Source: Methyloversatilis discipulorum (lineage in GTDB: Bacteria > Pseudomonadota > Gammaproteobacteria > Burkholderiales > Rhodocyclaceae). Taken from it: DNA of 64,000 nucleotides. Under the pieces are notes generated by a model, which was not told the DNA's origin, made no database searches, and saw only the letters and a program-made list of their open reading frames with translations. The stretch is taken from NCBI RefSeq assembly GCF_000527135.1, contig NZ_AZUP01000001.1:1488001-1552000 (forward strand), read 5' to 3'. This document shows positions 51,557-64,000 of the stretch, piece after piece; the first letter of the stretch is position 1; every line of letters begins with the position of its first letter. A program made the position numbers and the translations under genes.

Positions 51557-53331
51557 GCACTGGCCACCGGCCGCCCCTGCAGGTGGCCGAAGCGACGCGC
51601 GAAGCGCAGTTCCTCCGGGTAGGGGAAGAAGTCCTGGATGTGGCCTTCGCGGATGCGCTGCTGCGTCTCCTGCCAGAACTTCACATCCAGCAGATCGCGG
51701 TGATACTTCAGGAAGGCCGCACGCACCTTGGGCGTCGACAGCAGGAAGGTGGCGAACTCCTCGGGGAAGATGTCGTTGCGCTGCACCGAGTACCACACCT
51801 CACCGGACATCTCATACTCCGGGCTGGGCGCCGGCGGGATGCGGCGGAAATTGCAGTCGGTCAGGAACTCGATCTCGTCGTAGTCGTAGAACACGACGCG
51901 ACCGTAGCGGGTGACGCCGAAGTTCTTCCACAGCAGATCGCCCGGGAAGATGTTGGCGACCGCCAGTTCGCGGATCGCGTTGCCGTACTCGTACACCGCG
52001 TGGTCGATCTGCTCCTCGTTTGCCGTTTCCAGGAAGATGTTGAGCGGAATCATCCGCCGCTCGATATAACAGTGGCGGATGACCAGCGTGTCGCCATCGC
52101 GCTCGATCATCGACGGCGCCAGCTGGTCCAGCTGTTCCAGCAACTCCGGCGAGAAACGGTGCGCCGGCAGCGCGATGTCCGAATACTCGATGGTGTCGGC
52201 CATGCGGCCCACGCGGTCCACCTGCTTCACCATCAGGAACTTTCTCTTCACCGTCGCGCGGTCGGTGTCCTTCGAGCTGCCGAACTTGTCCTTGATGATC
52301 TTGAACACGTAGGGATAGGACGGAAGCATGAACACCAGCATGACCAGACCGCGGATGCCCGGCGCCTCGACGAAGTTGTCGTTCGAGTGACGCAGATGGT
52401 TGATCAGGTCGCGGAAGAACATCGTCTTGCCCTGCTTGCCCAGCCCCATCATCGTGTAGATCTCGGAGCGCGGCTTCTTCGGCATCAGCGTGCGCAGGAA
52501 ATGCACGTTGGCCGACGGCACCTGCATGTCGGCCATGAAGTAGGCGCGCGACAGCGAGAACATGACGCTGACGCGCCAGGGCTCCAGCAGGATGGTGTCG
52601 AGGAAGAGCCCACCCTTGCGGTCGTGCAGCACGGTGACCATGAACGGGTACTCGAGGTGACCGTTGATCGCCTTGCCGATCACGTAGGCCGCCTTGTTGC
52701 GGTAGTAGGCGGAGTTCAGCACCTGGATCTGCAGATTGGCCTCACGCGCCGGCCAGTCACCGCCAACATGTTCGAGCGCGGCGCGCATGATGTAGTCGAC
52801 GTCGCGGTCGAGGTCGGTGAAATGACGCTGCCAGTCGAAGTCGATGAAGATCTGCTTCACCGCGGCGCGCAGACCGGTCTGGTTCGGGTAATAGCTGCGC
52901 CAGGTCGGCGGAGAACTCTCGATCAGTTCGGTCGAGATGGCCGGACGCACGAAGATGAAGTCGTTGTGGAAGTACTTGCGATGCAGGATCTTCGTCGTGA
53001 CCGAATTGAAGAAGGTTTCGGCCAGTTCCGGTTGCCGGTGGTTCACCAGCAGGCCGATGTAGAGCAGCTTCACCTGCTGCCAGGTGTTGTCGTCCAGCGA
53101 GTCGGCGTGGAACTCGTTGTGCAGCCGGTCCACGCACTCGCGCACACGGTCGTCGTAGTACTGGATGCGCTCGCGGATGCAGCGCTGCTGCCCCGGCCAG
53201 TCCGCCTGTTCGAACCGTTGCTTGGCCGTACCGCTGACGGCACGGAACAGCGTGTAGTGCTTGTCGAAGCCGTCAATCAGCGCCTGTGCGATGGCCAGCG
53301 CAACCTGGTTCTGCCCGGCAGGAAGATTCAT
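51553..53331 (-). CDS. aceK: Isocitrate dehydrogenase kinase/phosphatase
   Basis: A 592-residue bifunctional enzyme that phosphorylates and dephosphorylates isocitrate dehydrogenase, shutting the TCA branch to let isocitrate enter the glyoxylate shunt. Length is close to 578 in E. coli. Typical motifs are [21 protein letters not shown]-like ([20 protein letters not shown]), [18 protein letters not shown]-like ([17 protein letters not shown]) with the ATP-site Lys, [26 protein letters not shown] with the catalytic Asp and the metal site. It is divergent from icd, its substrate, which is unlike E. coli, where it sits in aceBAK. Confidence 0.96.
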   Translation of the reverse strand: [592 protein letters not shown]

Positions 53332-53436
53332 GGCAAGTCCGCTCGTATCGTCAAGCGCGGGATTCTAATGGGCGCGCGCACGCCGCGGTGCGGAACACGC
53401 CGCCGACAGGAATGTCGCATCATTTCTCGATTGGGG

Positions 53437-53442
53437 GATAAT
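53437..53442 (+). promoter_or_regulatory. Candidate -10 of icd
   Basis: GATAAT about 71 bp upstream of the icd ATG, in the icd/aceK divergent gap. The -35 position 17-18 bp away (around 53413-53419) is poor, so an activator may be needed. Confidence 0.35.
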
Positions 53443-53513
53443 CGCGGGAGCCCGCCGGCGGCAACACCGTCACAGGGCCAATAACCAGACAACACACCAA
53501 GGAGCTGGATGGC

Positions 53514-54758
53514 ATGAGTACCACTCACATCAAGATTCCCGCCGAGGGGACAAAAATCGTTGCCGGCCAGCCGATGCCGGACAATCCCATCATCCCCTTC
53601 ATCGAAGGCGATGGCATCGGCGTGGACATCACGCCGGTAATGAAGGACGTCGTCGATGCAGCCGTGGCCAAGGCCTACGGCGGCAAGCGCAAGATCACCT
53701 GGATGGAGGTCTACGCTGGCGAGAAGGCCACCCGCATGTACGGCCCGGACGTCTGGCTGCCGGAAGACACGCTGGCCGCGCTGAAGGAATACGTCGTTTC
53801 GATCAAGGGCCCGATGACGACGCCGGTCGGCGGCGGCATCCGTTCGCTTAACGTTGCGCTGCGCCAGGAGCTTGACCTCTACGTCTGCCTGCGCCCGGTA
53901 CGCTACTTCAAGGGCGTGCCCAGCCCGGTCAAGCAGCCGGACCTGATCGACATGGTCATCTTCCGCGAGAACACCGAAGACATCTACGCTGGCATCGAAT
54001 GGCAGGCTGAATCGGACAACGCGCGCAAGGTGATCAAGTTCCTGCGCGACGAAATGGGCGTCAAGAAGATCCGCTTCCCGGAGACCTCGGCCATCGGCAT
54101 CAAGCCGGTGTCGCGCGAAGGTTCGGAACGCTTGATCCGCAAAGCCCTGCAGTACGCCGTGGACAACGACCGCAAGTCGGTCACGCTGGTGCACAAGGGC
54201 AACATCATGAAGTTCACCGAAGGCGGCTTCCGTGACTTCGGTTATGCATTGGCGCAGAACGAGTTCGGCGCCGAGCCGATCGACGGCGGACCGTGGTGCA
54301 AGTTCAAGAACCCGAACACCGGCCGCGACATCATCGTCAAGGACGCCATCGCCGACGCCTTCCTGCAGCAGATCCTGCTGCGTCCGGCCGACTACGACGT
54401 GATCGCCACGCTGAACCTGAACGGCGACTACATCTCCGACGCGCTGGCGGCACAGGTCGGCGGCATCGGCATCGCCCCGGGCGCCAACATTTCCGACGCC
54501 TATGCAGTGTTCGAAGCCACCCACGGCACGGCACCGAAATACGCCGGCCTGGACAAGGTGAATCCGGGATCGCTCATCCTGTCGGCCGAAATGATGCTGC
54601 GTCACATGGGCTGGCTGGAAGCGGCCGACCTCATCATCGCGTCGATGGAACGCGCCATCGGCGACAAGCAGGTCACCTACGACTTTGCCCGCCTGATGGA
54701 CGGCGCGAACGAAGTGTCGTGCTCGGAATTCGGGCGCGCGATGATCGCTCGCATGTAA
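53514..54758 (+). CDS. icd: NADP-dependent isocitrate dehydrogenase
   Basis: A 414-residue E. coli-type Icd, converting isocitrate to 2-oxoglutarate. The AceK phosphorylation site is kept: Ser in [13 protein letters not shown] (equivalent to Ser113). Other motifs are [54 protein letters not shown] and the NADP-binding [17 protein letters not shown] (Lys and Tyr of the NADP type). AGGAG precedes ATG 53514. Having a phosphorylatable Icd beside aceK shows the switch is functional here. Confidence 0.97.
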   Translation: MSTTHIKIPAEGTKIVAGQPMPDNPIIPFIEGDGIGVDITPVMKDVVDAAVAKAYGGKRKITWMEVYAGEKATRMYGPDVWLPEDTLAALKEYVVSIKGPMTTPVGGGIRSLNVALRQELDLYVCLRPVRYFKGVPSPVKQPDLIDMVIFRENTEDIYAGIEWQAESDNARKVIKFLRDEMGVKKIRFPETSAIGIKPVSREGSERLIRKALQYAVDNDRKSVTLVHKGNIMKFTEGGFRDFGYALAQNEFGAEPIDGGPWCKFKNPNTGRDIIVKDAIADAFLQQILLRPADYDVIATLNLNGDYISDALAAQVGGIGIAPGANISDAYAVFEATHGTAPKYAGLDKVNPGSLILSAEMMLRHMGWLEAADLIIASMERAIGDKQVTYDFARLMDGANEVSCSEFGRAMIARM

Positions 54759-54797
54759 AGGTGGCCGCGGGCGTCGCAGGACGCCCTGCTGCACAAA

Positions 54798-54827
54798 CAA
54801 AAAACCCGGCTTGCGCCGGGTTTTTTG
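54798..54827. terminator. Bidirectional intrinsic terminator between icd and the cold-shock gene
   Basis: AAAAAACCCGGC (from 54798) with GCCGGGTTTTTT (ending 54826) around a TTGC loop. The A-run and T-run serve both the icd transcript and the convergent csp transcript. Confidence 0.85.
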
Positions 54828-54850
54828 CTTTCCGAATCCTCAGGACCGGA

Positions 54851-55054
54851 TTAAGCAGCCTGGATGTTCGCGGCCTGCTTGCCCTTGGGTCCTTGGGTCA
54901 CGTCGAACGTCACCTTCTGGCCTTCCTTCAGGGTCTTGAAACCACCCATCTGGATCGCCGAGAAATGAGCGAACAGATCTTCGCTGCCATCATCCGGCGT
55001 GATGAAGCCGTAACCCTTGGAATCGTTGAACCACTTAACAGTACCAGTTGCCAT
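54851..55054 (-). CDS. csp: Cold-shock protein
   Basis: A 67-residue single cold-shock domain protein, [23 protein letters not shown], with RNP1 (KGYGFI) and RNP2-like (DLFAHFSA) motifs, an RNA chaperone. Length is close to E. coli CspA (70). A predicted promoter about 160 bp upstream implies a long 5' leader, a hallmark of cold-regulated csp mRNAs. GAGG lies upstream of ATG 55054. Confidence 0.95.
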   Translation of the reverse strand: MATGTVKWFNDSKGYGFITPDDGSEDLFAHFSAIQMGGFKTLKEGQKVTFDVTQGPKGKQAANIQAA

Positions 55055-55452
55055 TGATCTTATCCTCTCAACCTCTCAAATGAGCCGAAGCTCCCGTACA
55101 TGTTTGTACTTCAAGTTCTGATGTTCTGACCCCGGGAACTACCGACCGCGCCGGAACTCGACAACGGTCTAGGACTGCGACCACTCGAGAGCTTGAACCA
55201 AACACAGAACGGCTTTTAGCCCAGATGAAGCAGGCGGTCAACACGTTTCCATGCTGCACCACGGCAGACTTTTGCGACGATTTTCCGCCCATCTTGGACA
55301 GCGTTCATCGAAGCGCCGAAAGCTGTCGGCGCACGCCTGCAGGAACACGTTGTCCAAAGAGGTGAACAGGTGTCGCGTCACGACATCAAAGAGCGGAAAA
55401 GCGGCACAGCTTCACGTGTTGCACACCCGATGTTTGTGATTAGAATGGGACC
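55055..55452. other. Divergent csp/clpS intergenic region with long csp leader
   Basis: About 400 bp. It contains the csp 5' leader (55055-55206, about 150 nt), its promoter, and the clpS upstream region; no gene beyond small shadow frames. The leader has several short stretches that could pair; no canonical E. coli cold box was recognised. Confidence 0.6.
55213..55241 (-). promoter_or_regulatory. Predicted csp promoter
   Basis: Minus-strand -35 TTGACC (55241-55236), 17-bp spacer, -10 TAAAAG (55218-55213). It gives a leader of about 150 nt. Confidence 0.5.
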
Positions 55453-55761
<309 letters not shown>

Positions 55762-55762
55762 A

Positions 55763-58033
<2,271 letters not shown>

Positions 58034-58053
58034 TAAGGCATCACTGTTCCAAC

Positions 58054-58084
58054 AGAGGCGGCCATAATGGCCGCCTCTTTTTTT
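58054..58084 (+). terminator. Rho-independent terminator of clpSA
   Basis: AGAGGCGGCC and GGCCGCCTCT form the stem around ATAAT, followed by a T-run of eight or more. Confidence 0.87.
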
Positions 58085-58118
58085 GCCTGTCACGCCTCCC
58101 GAAAAGAAAGGACGACTC

Positions 58119-58598
58119 ATGGACATCCACACCGCCGACCTATGTGACCAATTCGAAAGCGAACTGCGTATCTGCGCGCCGATGTTCCGCAGCTACGGCG
58201 GCCGAGCAGCCTTCGGTGGCCAGATCACGACGCTCAAGCTGTTCGAGGACAACGGTCTGGTTCGCAAGGCGCTGGAAGCACCGGGCGACGGGCGTGTACT
58301 CGTGGTCGATGGGGGTGGTTCGATGCGCCGCGCGCTGGTCGGCGACCAGATCGCCGCCCTGGCGGTGAAGAATGGCTGGGCCGGCATCGTCGTCTATGGC
58401 TGCATCCGCGACTCGGCGGCGATCGGAGAGATGGATATCGGTGTCTGCGCACTCGGCACTCATCCGCTGAAGACGGTCAAGCGCAACGAAGGCCAGGCCG
58501 ACCTCACCGTCAGCTTTGGCGGCATCGACTTCGTCCCCGGCCATTACCTTTATGCCGATGCCGATGGCGTCATCGTCTGCCCACGGTCGCTGATCTGA
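58119..58598 (+). CDS. rraA: RraA-family protein
   Basis: A 159-residue protein of the RraA / HMG aldolase family. It opens [41 protein letters not shown], then [40 protein letters not shown] with the GCxRD motif (Arg and Asp used by the aldolase). Short members like this are usually annotated as RNase E activity regulators, but many have 4-hydroxy-4-methyl-2-oxoglutarate or oxaloacetate decarboxylase activity, so the true role is open. AAGGA precedes ATG 58119; the frame from 58083 overruns the terminator. Confidence 0.85.
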   Translation: MDIHTADLCDQFESELRICAPMFRSYGGRAAFGGQITTLKLFEDNGLVRKALEAPGDGRVLVVDGGGSMRRALVGDQIAALAVKNGWAGIVVYGCIRDSAAIGEMDIGVCALGTHPLKTVKRNEGQADLTVSFGGIDFVPGHYLYADADGVIVCPRSLI

Positions 58599-58744
58599 GT
58601 GTGCGCGCGGCCGGCGTTCGCGGCCCGGTGTCGACAGCGCCTTTCGCAGCGCACAAGTTTCTGCAGATTTTTCTGCACTTTTTCACACACGCAACAGAGC
58701 AAACAAGACAAGCCTTTGTTTTATTTGAGAACACGACTTCTTAT

Positions 58745-58758
58745 GTCTTATACAAGAC
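58745..58758. promoter_or_regulatory. Candidate operator beside the aceA promoter
   Basis: GTCTTATACAAGAC, an inverted repeat (GTCTT and AAGAC arms with a TA-centred core) ending 4 bp upstream of the aceA -35. An 11/14 match overlaps the acnB -10 at 4783-4796. A GntR-type repressor is one possible binder; the regulator is not known. Confidence 0.5.
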
Positions 58759-58761
58759 CTC

Positions 58762-58790
58762 TTGTTGCTTTGCCAAAGCCTCTTTATACT
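58762..58790 (+). promoter_or_regulatory. Predicted sigma-70 promoter of aceA
   Basis: -35 TTGTTG (58762-58767), 17-bp spacer, -10 TATACT (58785-58790). The spacer contains the small palindrome CTTTGCCAAAG. The leader would be about 250 nt. Confidence 0.6.
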
Positions 58791-59044
58791 TGAGCCCGTC
58801 ACGATAGCCGCCCGGTTCCATTCATCGGTCGGCTTCCCGGGCGCCCGGTCTGCTTGCTGCCAACCGCTGCGACAGGCCCACGCGGGTTTCGTGGATCGGC
58901 CCGCATCGGTTCATCGGCCGAAGGATGCCCGGACCGCACGGTCCGGCATGGGTGTCAGCACCGTTTCAGGAAGCATTTCAAAGTCAGGGCTTACGGGTGG
59001 CGCAGGCTGCCTGTTCGGGTTGTTTTTTTCTTCGAGGACATGCA

Positions 59045-60343
59045 ATGAGCACGAAAGAACAGGAAATCGCCAAGATTCAGAAGGATTGGGACGAGAACCC
59101 CCGCTGGAAAGGCATCAAGCGCGGCTACACCGCCGAGGATGTCTATCGCCTGCGCGGCTCCTTCCCGGTCGAGTACACGCTGGCCCGCCGCGGTGCGGAA
59201 AAGCTGTGGGATCTGGTCAACAACGAGCCGTTCATCAACTGCCTGGGCGCGCTGACCGGTGGTCAGGCCATGCAGCAGGTGAAGGCCGGCGTCAAGGCGA
59301 TCTACCTGTCGGGCTGGCAAGTCGCTGCCGACAACAACTCGTACGAAGCGATGTACCCGGACCAGTCGCTGTACCCGGTTGACTCGGTTCCGACGGTCGT
59401 GAGCCGCATCAACAACAGCTTCAAGCGCGCTGACGAAATCCAGCACGCCAAGGGTGTTTACGCTGGCGACAAGGGCTACATCGACTATTTCGCCCCGATC
59501 GTGGCGGACGCAGAAGCCGGTTTTGGCGGCGTGCTGAACGCCCACGAACTGATGAAGGCGATGATCCGCGCGGGCGCCGCCGGCGTGCACTTCGAAGACC
59601 AGCTGGCCTCCGTGAAGAAGTGCGGTCACATGGGTGGCAAGGTGCTCGTGCCGACCCAGGAAGCCGTGCAGAAGCTGATCGCCGCCCGTCTGGCCGCCGA
59701 CGTCTACGGCGTCCCGACCCTGATCCTGGCCCGTACCGACGCTGAAGCCGCCGACCTGCTGACCAGCGACTGCGACCCGATCGACAAGCCCTTCGTCACC
59801 GGCGAGCGCACCGCCGAAGGCTTCTACAAGACCAAGAAGGGTCTGGAACAAGCCATCTCGCGCGGTCTGGCCTACGCCCCGTACGCTGACCTGATCTGGT
59901 GCGAGACCGGCACGCCTGACCTGGCTTTCGCCAAGGCTTTCGCCGACGCGATCCACGCCAAGTTCCCGGGCAAGATGCTGGCCTACAACTGCTCGCCGTC
60001 GTTCAACTGGAAGAAGAACCTCGACGACGCCACCATCGCCAAGTTCCAGCGCGAGCTGGGTGCGATGGGCTACAAGTACCAGTTCATCACCCTGGCCGGC
60101 ATCCACAACATGTGGTACCACATGTTCGATCTGGCCCAGGACTACGTGGCCCGCGGCATGTCCGCCTACGTGGAAAAGGTTCAGGAGCCGGAATTCGCGG
60201 CCCGCGACCGCGGCTACACCTTCGTGTCGCACCAGCAGGAAGTCGGCACCGGCTACTTCGACGACGTGACCACCACCATCCAGGGTGGCACTTCGTCGGT
60301 GACCGCGCTGACCGGTTCGACCGAAGAAGAGCAGTTCCACTGA
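59045..60343 (+). CDS. aceA: Isocitrate lyase
   Basis: A 432-residue enzyme splitting isocitrate to glyoxylate and succinate, first step of the glyoxylate shunt. Motifs: [26 protein letters not shown], the catalytic-loop [17 protein letters not shown] with the active Cys, and [13 protein letters not shown]. Length is as in E. coli (434). GAGG lies upstream of ATG 59045; the frame open from 58925 is leader. With aceB (61673), icd/aceK (51553-54758) and acnB it forms the isocitrate node. Confidence 0.97.
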   Translation: MSTKEQEIAKIQKDWDENPRWKGIKRGYTAEDVYRLRGSFPVEYTLARRGAEKLWDLVNNEPFINCLGALTGGQAMQQVKAGVKAIYLSGWQVAADNNSYEAMYPDQSLYPVDSVPTVVSRINNSFKRADEIQHAKGVYAGDKGYIDYFAPIVADAEAGFGGVLNAHELMKAMIRAGAAGVHFEDQLASVKKCGHMGGKVLVPTQEAVQKLIAARLAADVYGVPTLILARTDAEAADLLTSDCDPIDKPFVTGERTAEGFYKTKKGLEQAISRGLAYAPYADLIWCETGTPDLAFAKAFADAIHAKFPGKMLAYNCSPSFNWKKNLDDATIAKFQRELGAMGYKYQFITLAGIHNMWYHMFDLAQDYVARGMSAYVEKVQEPEFAARDRGYTFVSHQQEVGTGYFDDVTTTIQGGTSSVTALTGSTEEEQFH

Positions 60344-60380
60344 GATGGACCGGGCCCGCAACAGCGGGTCTGCTGAACTG

Positions 60381-60415
60381 AAAAGGCCGCCCGGCTCTTG
60401 CCGGGCGGCCTTTTT
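60381..60415. terminator. Terminator between aceA and the LysR gene
   Basis: AAAAGGCCGCCCGGC and GCCGGGCGGCCTTTTT around a short loop. The A- and T-runs suit both the aceA transcript and the convergent LysR transcript. Confidence 0.87.
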
Positions 60416-60427
60416 GTTTCCTTTTTC

Positions 60428-61375
60428 TTAGTCCTCCGCCGGCTGCGGCAGATCGGGAATGAAAGTGCCGCCGGATTCCCAGTACGCCAGATCGCCGTAT
60501 GTGAGCTTCAGCAGATCGACGAAGAGCCGCACCCGCAAGGGCAGATGGCGACGTTGCGGAAACAGCGCATAGATGCCCATGGGCGGCGCCGCGAAATCGC
60601 CGAGCACTTCGACCAGCGCTCCGTTCGCCAGGTCCTCGCGCACTTCCCAATAGGAACGCCAGGCGAGCCCGAGCCCGCTCAGCGCCCAGTCCCGCAGCAC
60701 GGCGCCGTCGTTGCATTCGACCAGATGAGTGATGCGCAGCGTGATCGGCTCACCGTGCGCCATGAAGCTCCAGCCACGGGCCTGCGAGCGATTCGGCCCA
60801 AGGCCCAGGCAGCGATGCTGCAGCAGGTCATATGGATGCCCGGGTTTGCCGAATCGGGCGAGGTAATCCGGACTGGCGACGACGACGCGTCGCGTTTCGC
60901 CCAATTTGATACTGATCATGCTGGAATCGGGCAGGCTGCCGATACGCACCGCGCAGTCCACGTTTTCGTTCACCAGATCGACCATGCGGTCGGTCAGATC
61001 GAGCGAAATCTTGACCTCGGGATTCAGCGCCATAAAGCGCTTCACCAGTGGCGCCACGTGGCGCCGGCCGAAGCCGGCCGGCGCGCTGACGCGCAGCAGG
61101 CCGGTGGCCCTCGCACCGCCGGCGGTCACCGCGGCATCCGCGCTCGCCAGCTCGTTGAGAATGCGCTGGCAATCCTCCAGATAGGCGCTGCCTTCGTGCG
61201 TCAGCGTCAGCTTGCGCGTAGTGCGCAGCATCAATTTGACGCCCAGCCTCTCTTCCAGCGCATCCATGCGCCGTCCGATCACGGCCGGCTGCACGCCTTC
61301 GAGTTTCGCAACCGCCGAAAGACTGCCATGCGCCGCAACCGAAACGAAGGACTCTATCTCCTTGAAGCGATCCAT
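60428..61375 (-). CDS. LysR-family transcriptional regulator, divergent from aceB
   Basis: A 315-residue LysR regulator: N-terminal winged HTH (about 1-60, FVSVAAHGSLSAVAKLEGVQPAVIGRRMDALEERLG) and a ligand-binding domain with GLLRVSAPAGFGRRHVAP and DLTDRMVDLVNENVDCAVRIG, typical of the CrgA/DmlR-like group. It lies between aceA and aceB and is divergent from aceB, so it is a likely regulator of the glyoxylate genes, but neither target nor ligand is shown. ATG 61375 has little upstream Shine-Dalgarno. Confidence 0.9.
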   Translation of the reverse strand: MDRFKEIESFVSVAAHGSLSAVAKLEGVQPAVIGRRMDALEERLGVKLMLRTTRKLTLTHEGSAYLEDCQRILNELASADAAVTAGGARATGLLRVSAPAGFGRRHVAPLVKRFMALNPEVKISLDLTDRMVDLVNENVDCAVRIGSLPDSSMISIKLGETRRVVVASPDYLARFGKPGHPYDLLQHRCLGLGPNRSQARGWSFMAHGEPITLRITHLVECNDGAVLRDWALSGLGLAWRSYWEVREDLANGALVEVLGDFAAPPMGIYALFPQRRHLPLRVRLFVDLLKLTYGDLAYWESGGTFIPDLPQPAED

Positions 61376-61405
61376 TTTGTACTAAAAGTAAAAGATAAAT
61401 GTACT

Positions 61406-61436
61406 TAAGGAAAGCTTAACGGATGCATAAGGAAAG
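61406..61436. promoter_or_regulatory. Direct repeats TAAGGAAAG in the LysR/aceB gap
   Basis: TAAGGAAAG at 61406-61414 and again at 61428-61436, 22 bp apart (two DNA turns). The divergent placement next to a LysR gene suggests binding sites; inferred only. Confidence 0.35.
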
Positions 61437-61672
61437 TCTAGTATTTGTGCAGATGCAGCAATTCATGCCGGGCACAACCTGGTCTGATGCATCGGACGTT
61501 AGACCCCGGTCCTCCCGTCCGCACCGTGCGCAACCCGCCCGCTGCGGCACACCCGCCCGACGACGGCACCACCGCCGCCGATCGGGTGTGAGGGACGGCC
61601 AACCTGTCCGGAGCACGGAGCACGAACGCTCACGTCATACCGGCTCTCGAACCGTTATCGGAGCGCACGCAC

Positions 61673-63295
<1,623 letters not shown>

Positions 63296-63319
63296 GCCTA
63301 CCCCCTCGCAGCATCACGG

Positions 63320-63346
63320 ACGGCGCCTCAAAAGGGCGCCGTTTTT
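63320..63346 (+). terminator. Rho-independent terminator of aceB
   Basis: ACGGCGCC(T) and (G)GCGCCGT pair around TCAAAAG, followed by five T. It lies about 25 bp past the aceB stop. Confidence 0.82.
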
Positions 63347-63395
63347 CGTTGTGGAAGATCGTCGCATCGCCCCGTCCGTCGCGGCACGACGGACG

Positions 63396-63421
63396 AAAAA
63401 AAGCCCGCTCTGCGGCGGGCC
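63396..63421 (-). terminator. Rho-independent terminator of the cytochrome c gene
   Basis: On the minus strand, GCCCGC and GCGGGC arms around a 6-nt loop are followed by seven T. It lies 40 bp past the cytochrome stop at 63461. Confidence 0.82.
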
Positions 63422-63460
63422 CTCATCGGGCGGGACGATCAGCGATCGTCCGGACCGGGA

Positions 63461-63841
63461 TTACTCCATCGGGGTGACCTTGCCCGGGGCAATCTTGCCG
63501 TCCGAGCGACCCTTCAGGTACGAATACAGGCTATCGATCTTCTCACCCTTCAGGAAAGGATGCGGAGGCATGCCGCGATCGGCGTGAGTGCCATCGACGA
63601 CGATGCCGACGAACTCTTCCTTCGTGTACTTCTTCAGGCCCTCGATCAGCGACGGACCAACCATGCCTTCCTGGTTCGCGCCATGGCAACGCTCACAGGC
63701 GGCCGAACGCCACGTCTTCCAGCCCATCAGGGTCTTGGCGTCCACCTTGTTGCCCTCGGCAACCTTGTACGGTGCTTCCTGCGCCATCGCGGTCGAAGCC
63801 AGCGCGGCCAGCACGACGGTTGCCAGATGTTTGCGAATCAC
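63461..63841 (-). CDS. Single-haem class I cytochrome c
   Basis: A 126-residue periplasmic electron carrier with a signal peptide (cleavage near AMAQ, residue 21). The haem-binding CERCH is at about residues 49-53, after a Trp-rich helix (GWKTWRSAACERCHGANQEG). The distal Met ligand is probably in DRGMPPHPFL. The arrangement resembles cytochromes that serve PQQ-dependent alcohol dehydrogenases in methylotrophs, but no dehydrogenase gene is in the window. The start is GTG 63841 with GAGGAG eight bases upstream. The remaining 159 bp to the right edge show no gene. Confidence 0.88.
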   Translation of the reverse strand: MIRKHLATVVLAALASTAMAQEAPYKVAEGNKVDAKTLMGWKTWRSAACERCHGANQEGMVGPSLIEGLKKYTKEEFVGIVVDGTHADRGMPPHPFLKGEKIDSLYSYLKGRSDGKIAPGKVTPME

Positions 63842-64000
63842 AATCAGCTCTCCTCAATTGATTGGTGGGTGTTGCAGTGGAAAAAAACGATCTTCCGGTC
63901 AAAAGGATTACATGACCTGCGTTGGACCGGGAATAAGTGTCGGCTTATGGCTGGCGCTTTCCTGAACTCGTAAGCTTACCGCGGCACTTCCATTAAAAAA

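Larger units (their letters stand above)
58599..59044. other. aceA upstream regulatory region
   Basis: 446 bp, unusually AT-rich in 58650-58790 for this genome. It holds tandem TTTCTGCA boxes (58658-58665 and 58670-58677, 12 bp apart), the inverted repeat GTCTTATACAAGAC (58745-58758) and the aceA promoter. About 250 nt of leader follow. The small open frames here do not look coding. Confidence 0.6.

Noticed and set aside
58601..58807. Small frames upstream of aceA
   Set aside because: They cover the AT-rich promoter region and have no Shine-Dalgarno or conserved sequence; explained better as regulatory DNA.
63560..63973. A 137-residue plus-strand frame opposite the cytochrome c
   Set aside because: Antisense to a clear signal-peptide/CERCH cytochrome gene; no domain.

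Overview
The window is a GC-rich, densely packed chromosomal segment of a Gram-negative betaproteobacterium. The best guess is a Rhodocyclales-type facultative methylotroph or heterotroph resembling Methyloversatilis. That guess rests on gene content: a formamidase locus, single-heme cytochrome c, AceK-regulated glyoxylate shunt, ClpS/ClpA, AcnB, MnmC and lipopolysaccharide genes. No rRNA, tRNA, CRISPR array, prophage or complete insertion sequence was seen. The first gene (aroG-type) runs off the left edge.

Layout. 1-6 kb: aroG end, a two-receiver response regulator with a degenerate first receiver, acnB and murB. 6-7 kb: a YkgJ-type Cys-cluster protein and a small secreted protein of unknown function. 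7-12.7 kb: a tightly overlapping minus-strand cell-surface glycan operon (sialyltransferase-like protein, O-antigen ligase, GT9, GT4, membrane protein, TrmB-like methyltransferase). 13-14.7 kb: a DUF3047 protein and a dimeric-type chlorite dismutase-like haem protein. 15-28.8 kb: an amide/urea locus. It has two paralogous porins at its edges, a LuxR-type response regulator with an NCS1-permease/histidine-kinase/receiver fusion, a five-gene branched-chain-type ABC transporter, formamidase and an FmdB-like zinc ribbon protein. 29-33 kb: an LpxH-like phosphoesterase, divergent hmp/norR with NorR-type sites and a sigma-54 promoter, and a guanidine-II riboswitch in front of the guanidinium exporter gene. 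33-41 kb: lysS, mnmC, a PAS chemoreceptor and a FIST-domain chemoreceptor. 41-49.8 kb: a renalase-like oxidoreductase, an ATP-grasp/transglutaminase pair, rpmE, a GT39 protein, pgi and a TPR protein. 49.8-55 kb: pdxH, a DUF192 lipoprotein, rluE-like gene and aceK (one minus-strand operon), then divergent icd and a cold-shock gene. 55-64 kb: clpS-clpA, an RraA-like gene, aceA, a LysR regulator, aceB and a cytochrome c.

How it fits together. acnB, icd, aceK, aceA and aceB form the isocitrate branch point: AceK phosphorylates Icd to divert isocitrate to AceA/AceB during growth on C2 compounds. A 14-bp inverted repeat beside the aceA promoter has an 11/14 match across the -10 of the acnB promoter, so they may share a regulator. 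The amide locus looks like a complete sense-import-hydrolyse module: outer-membrane porin, ABC import, formamidase, and a permease-like membrane sensor with its response regulator.

The most unusual items are the NCS1-transporter/kinase fusion in the amide locus, the textbook-looking guanidine-II riboswitch, the NorR/sigma-54 architecture placed on hmp, the degenerate double receiver, the sialyltransferase-like gene heading the glycan operon, and REP-like palindromes in inverted pairs. All homology statements come from recognising motifs by eye; no database search was run.
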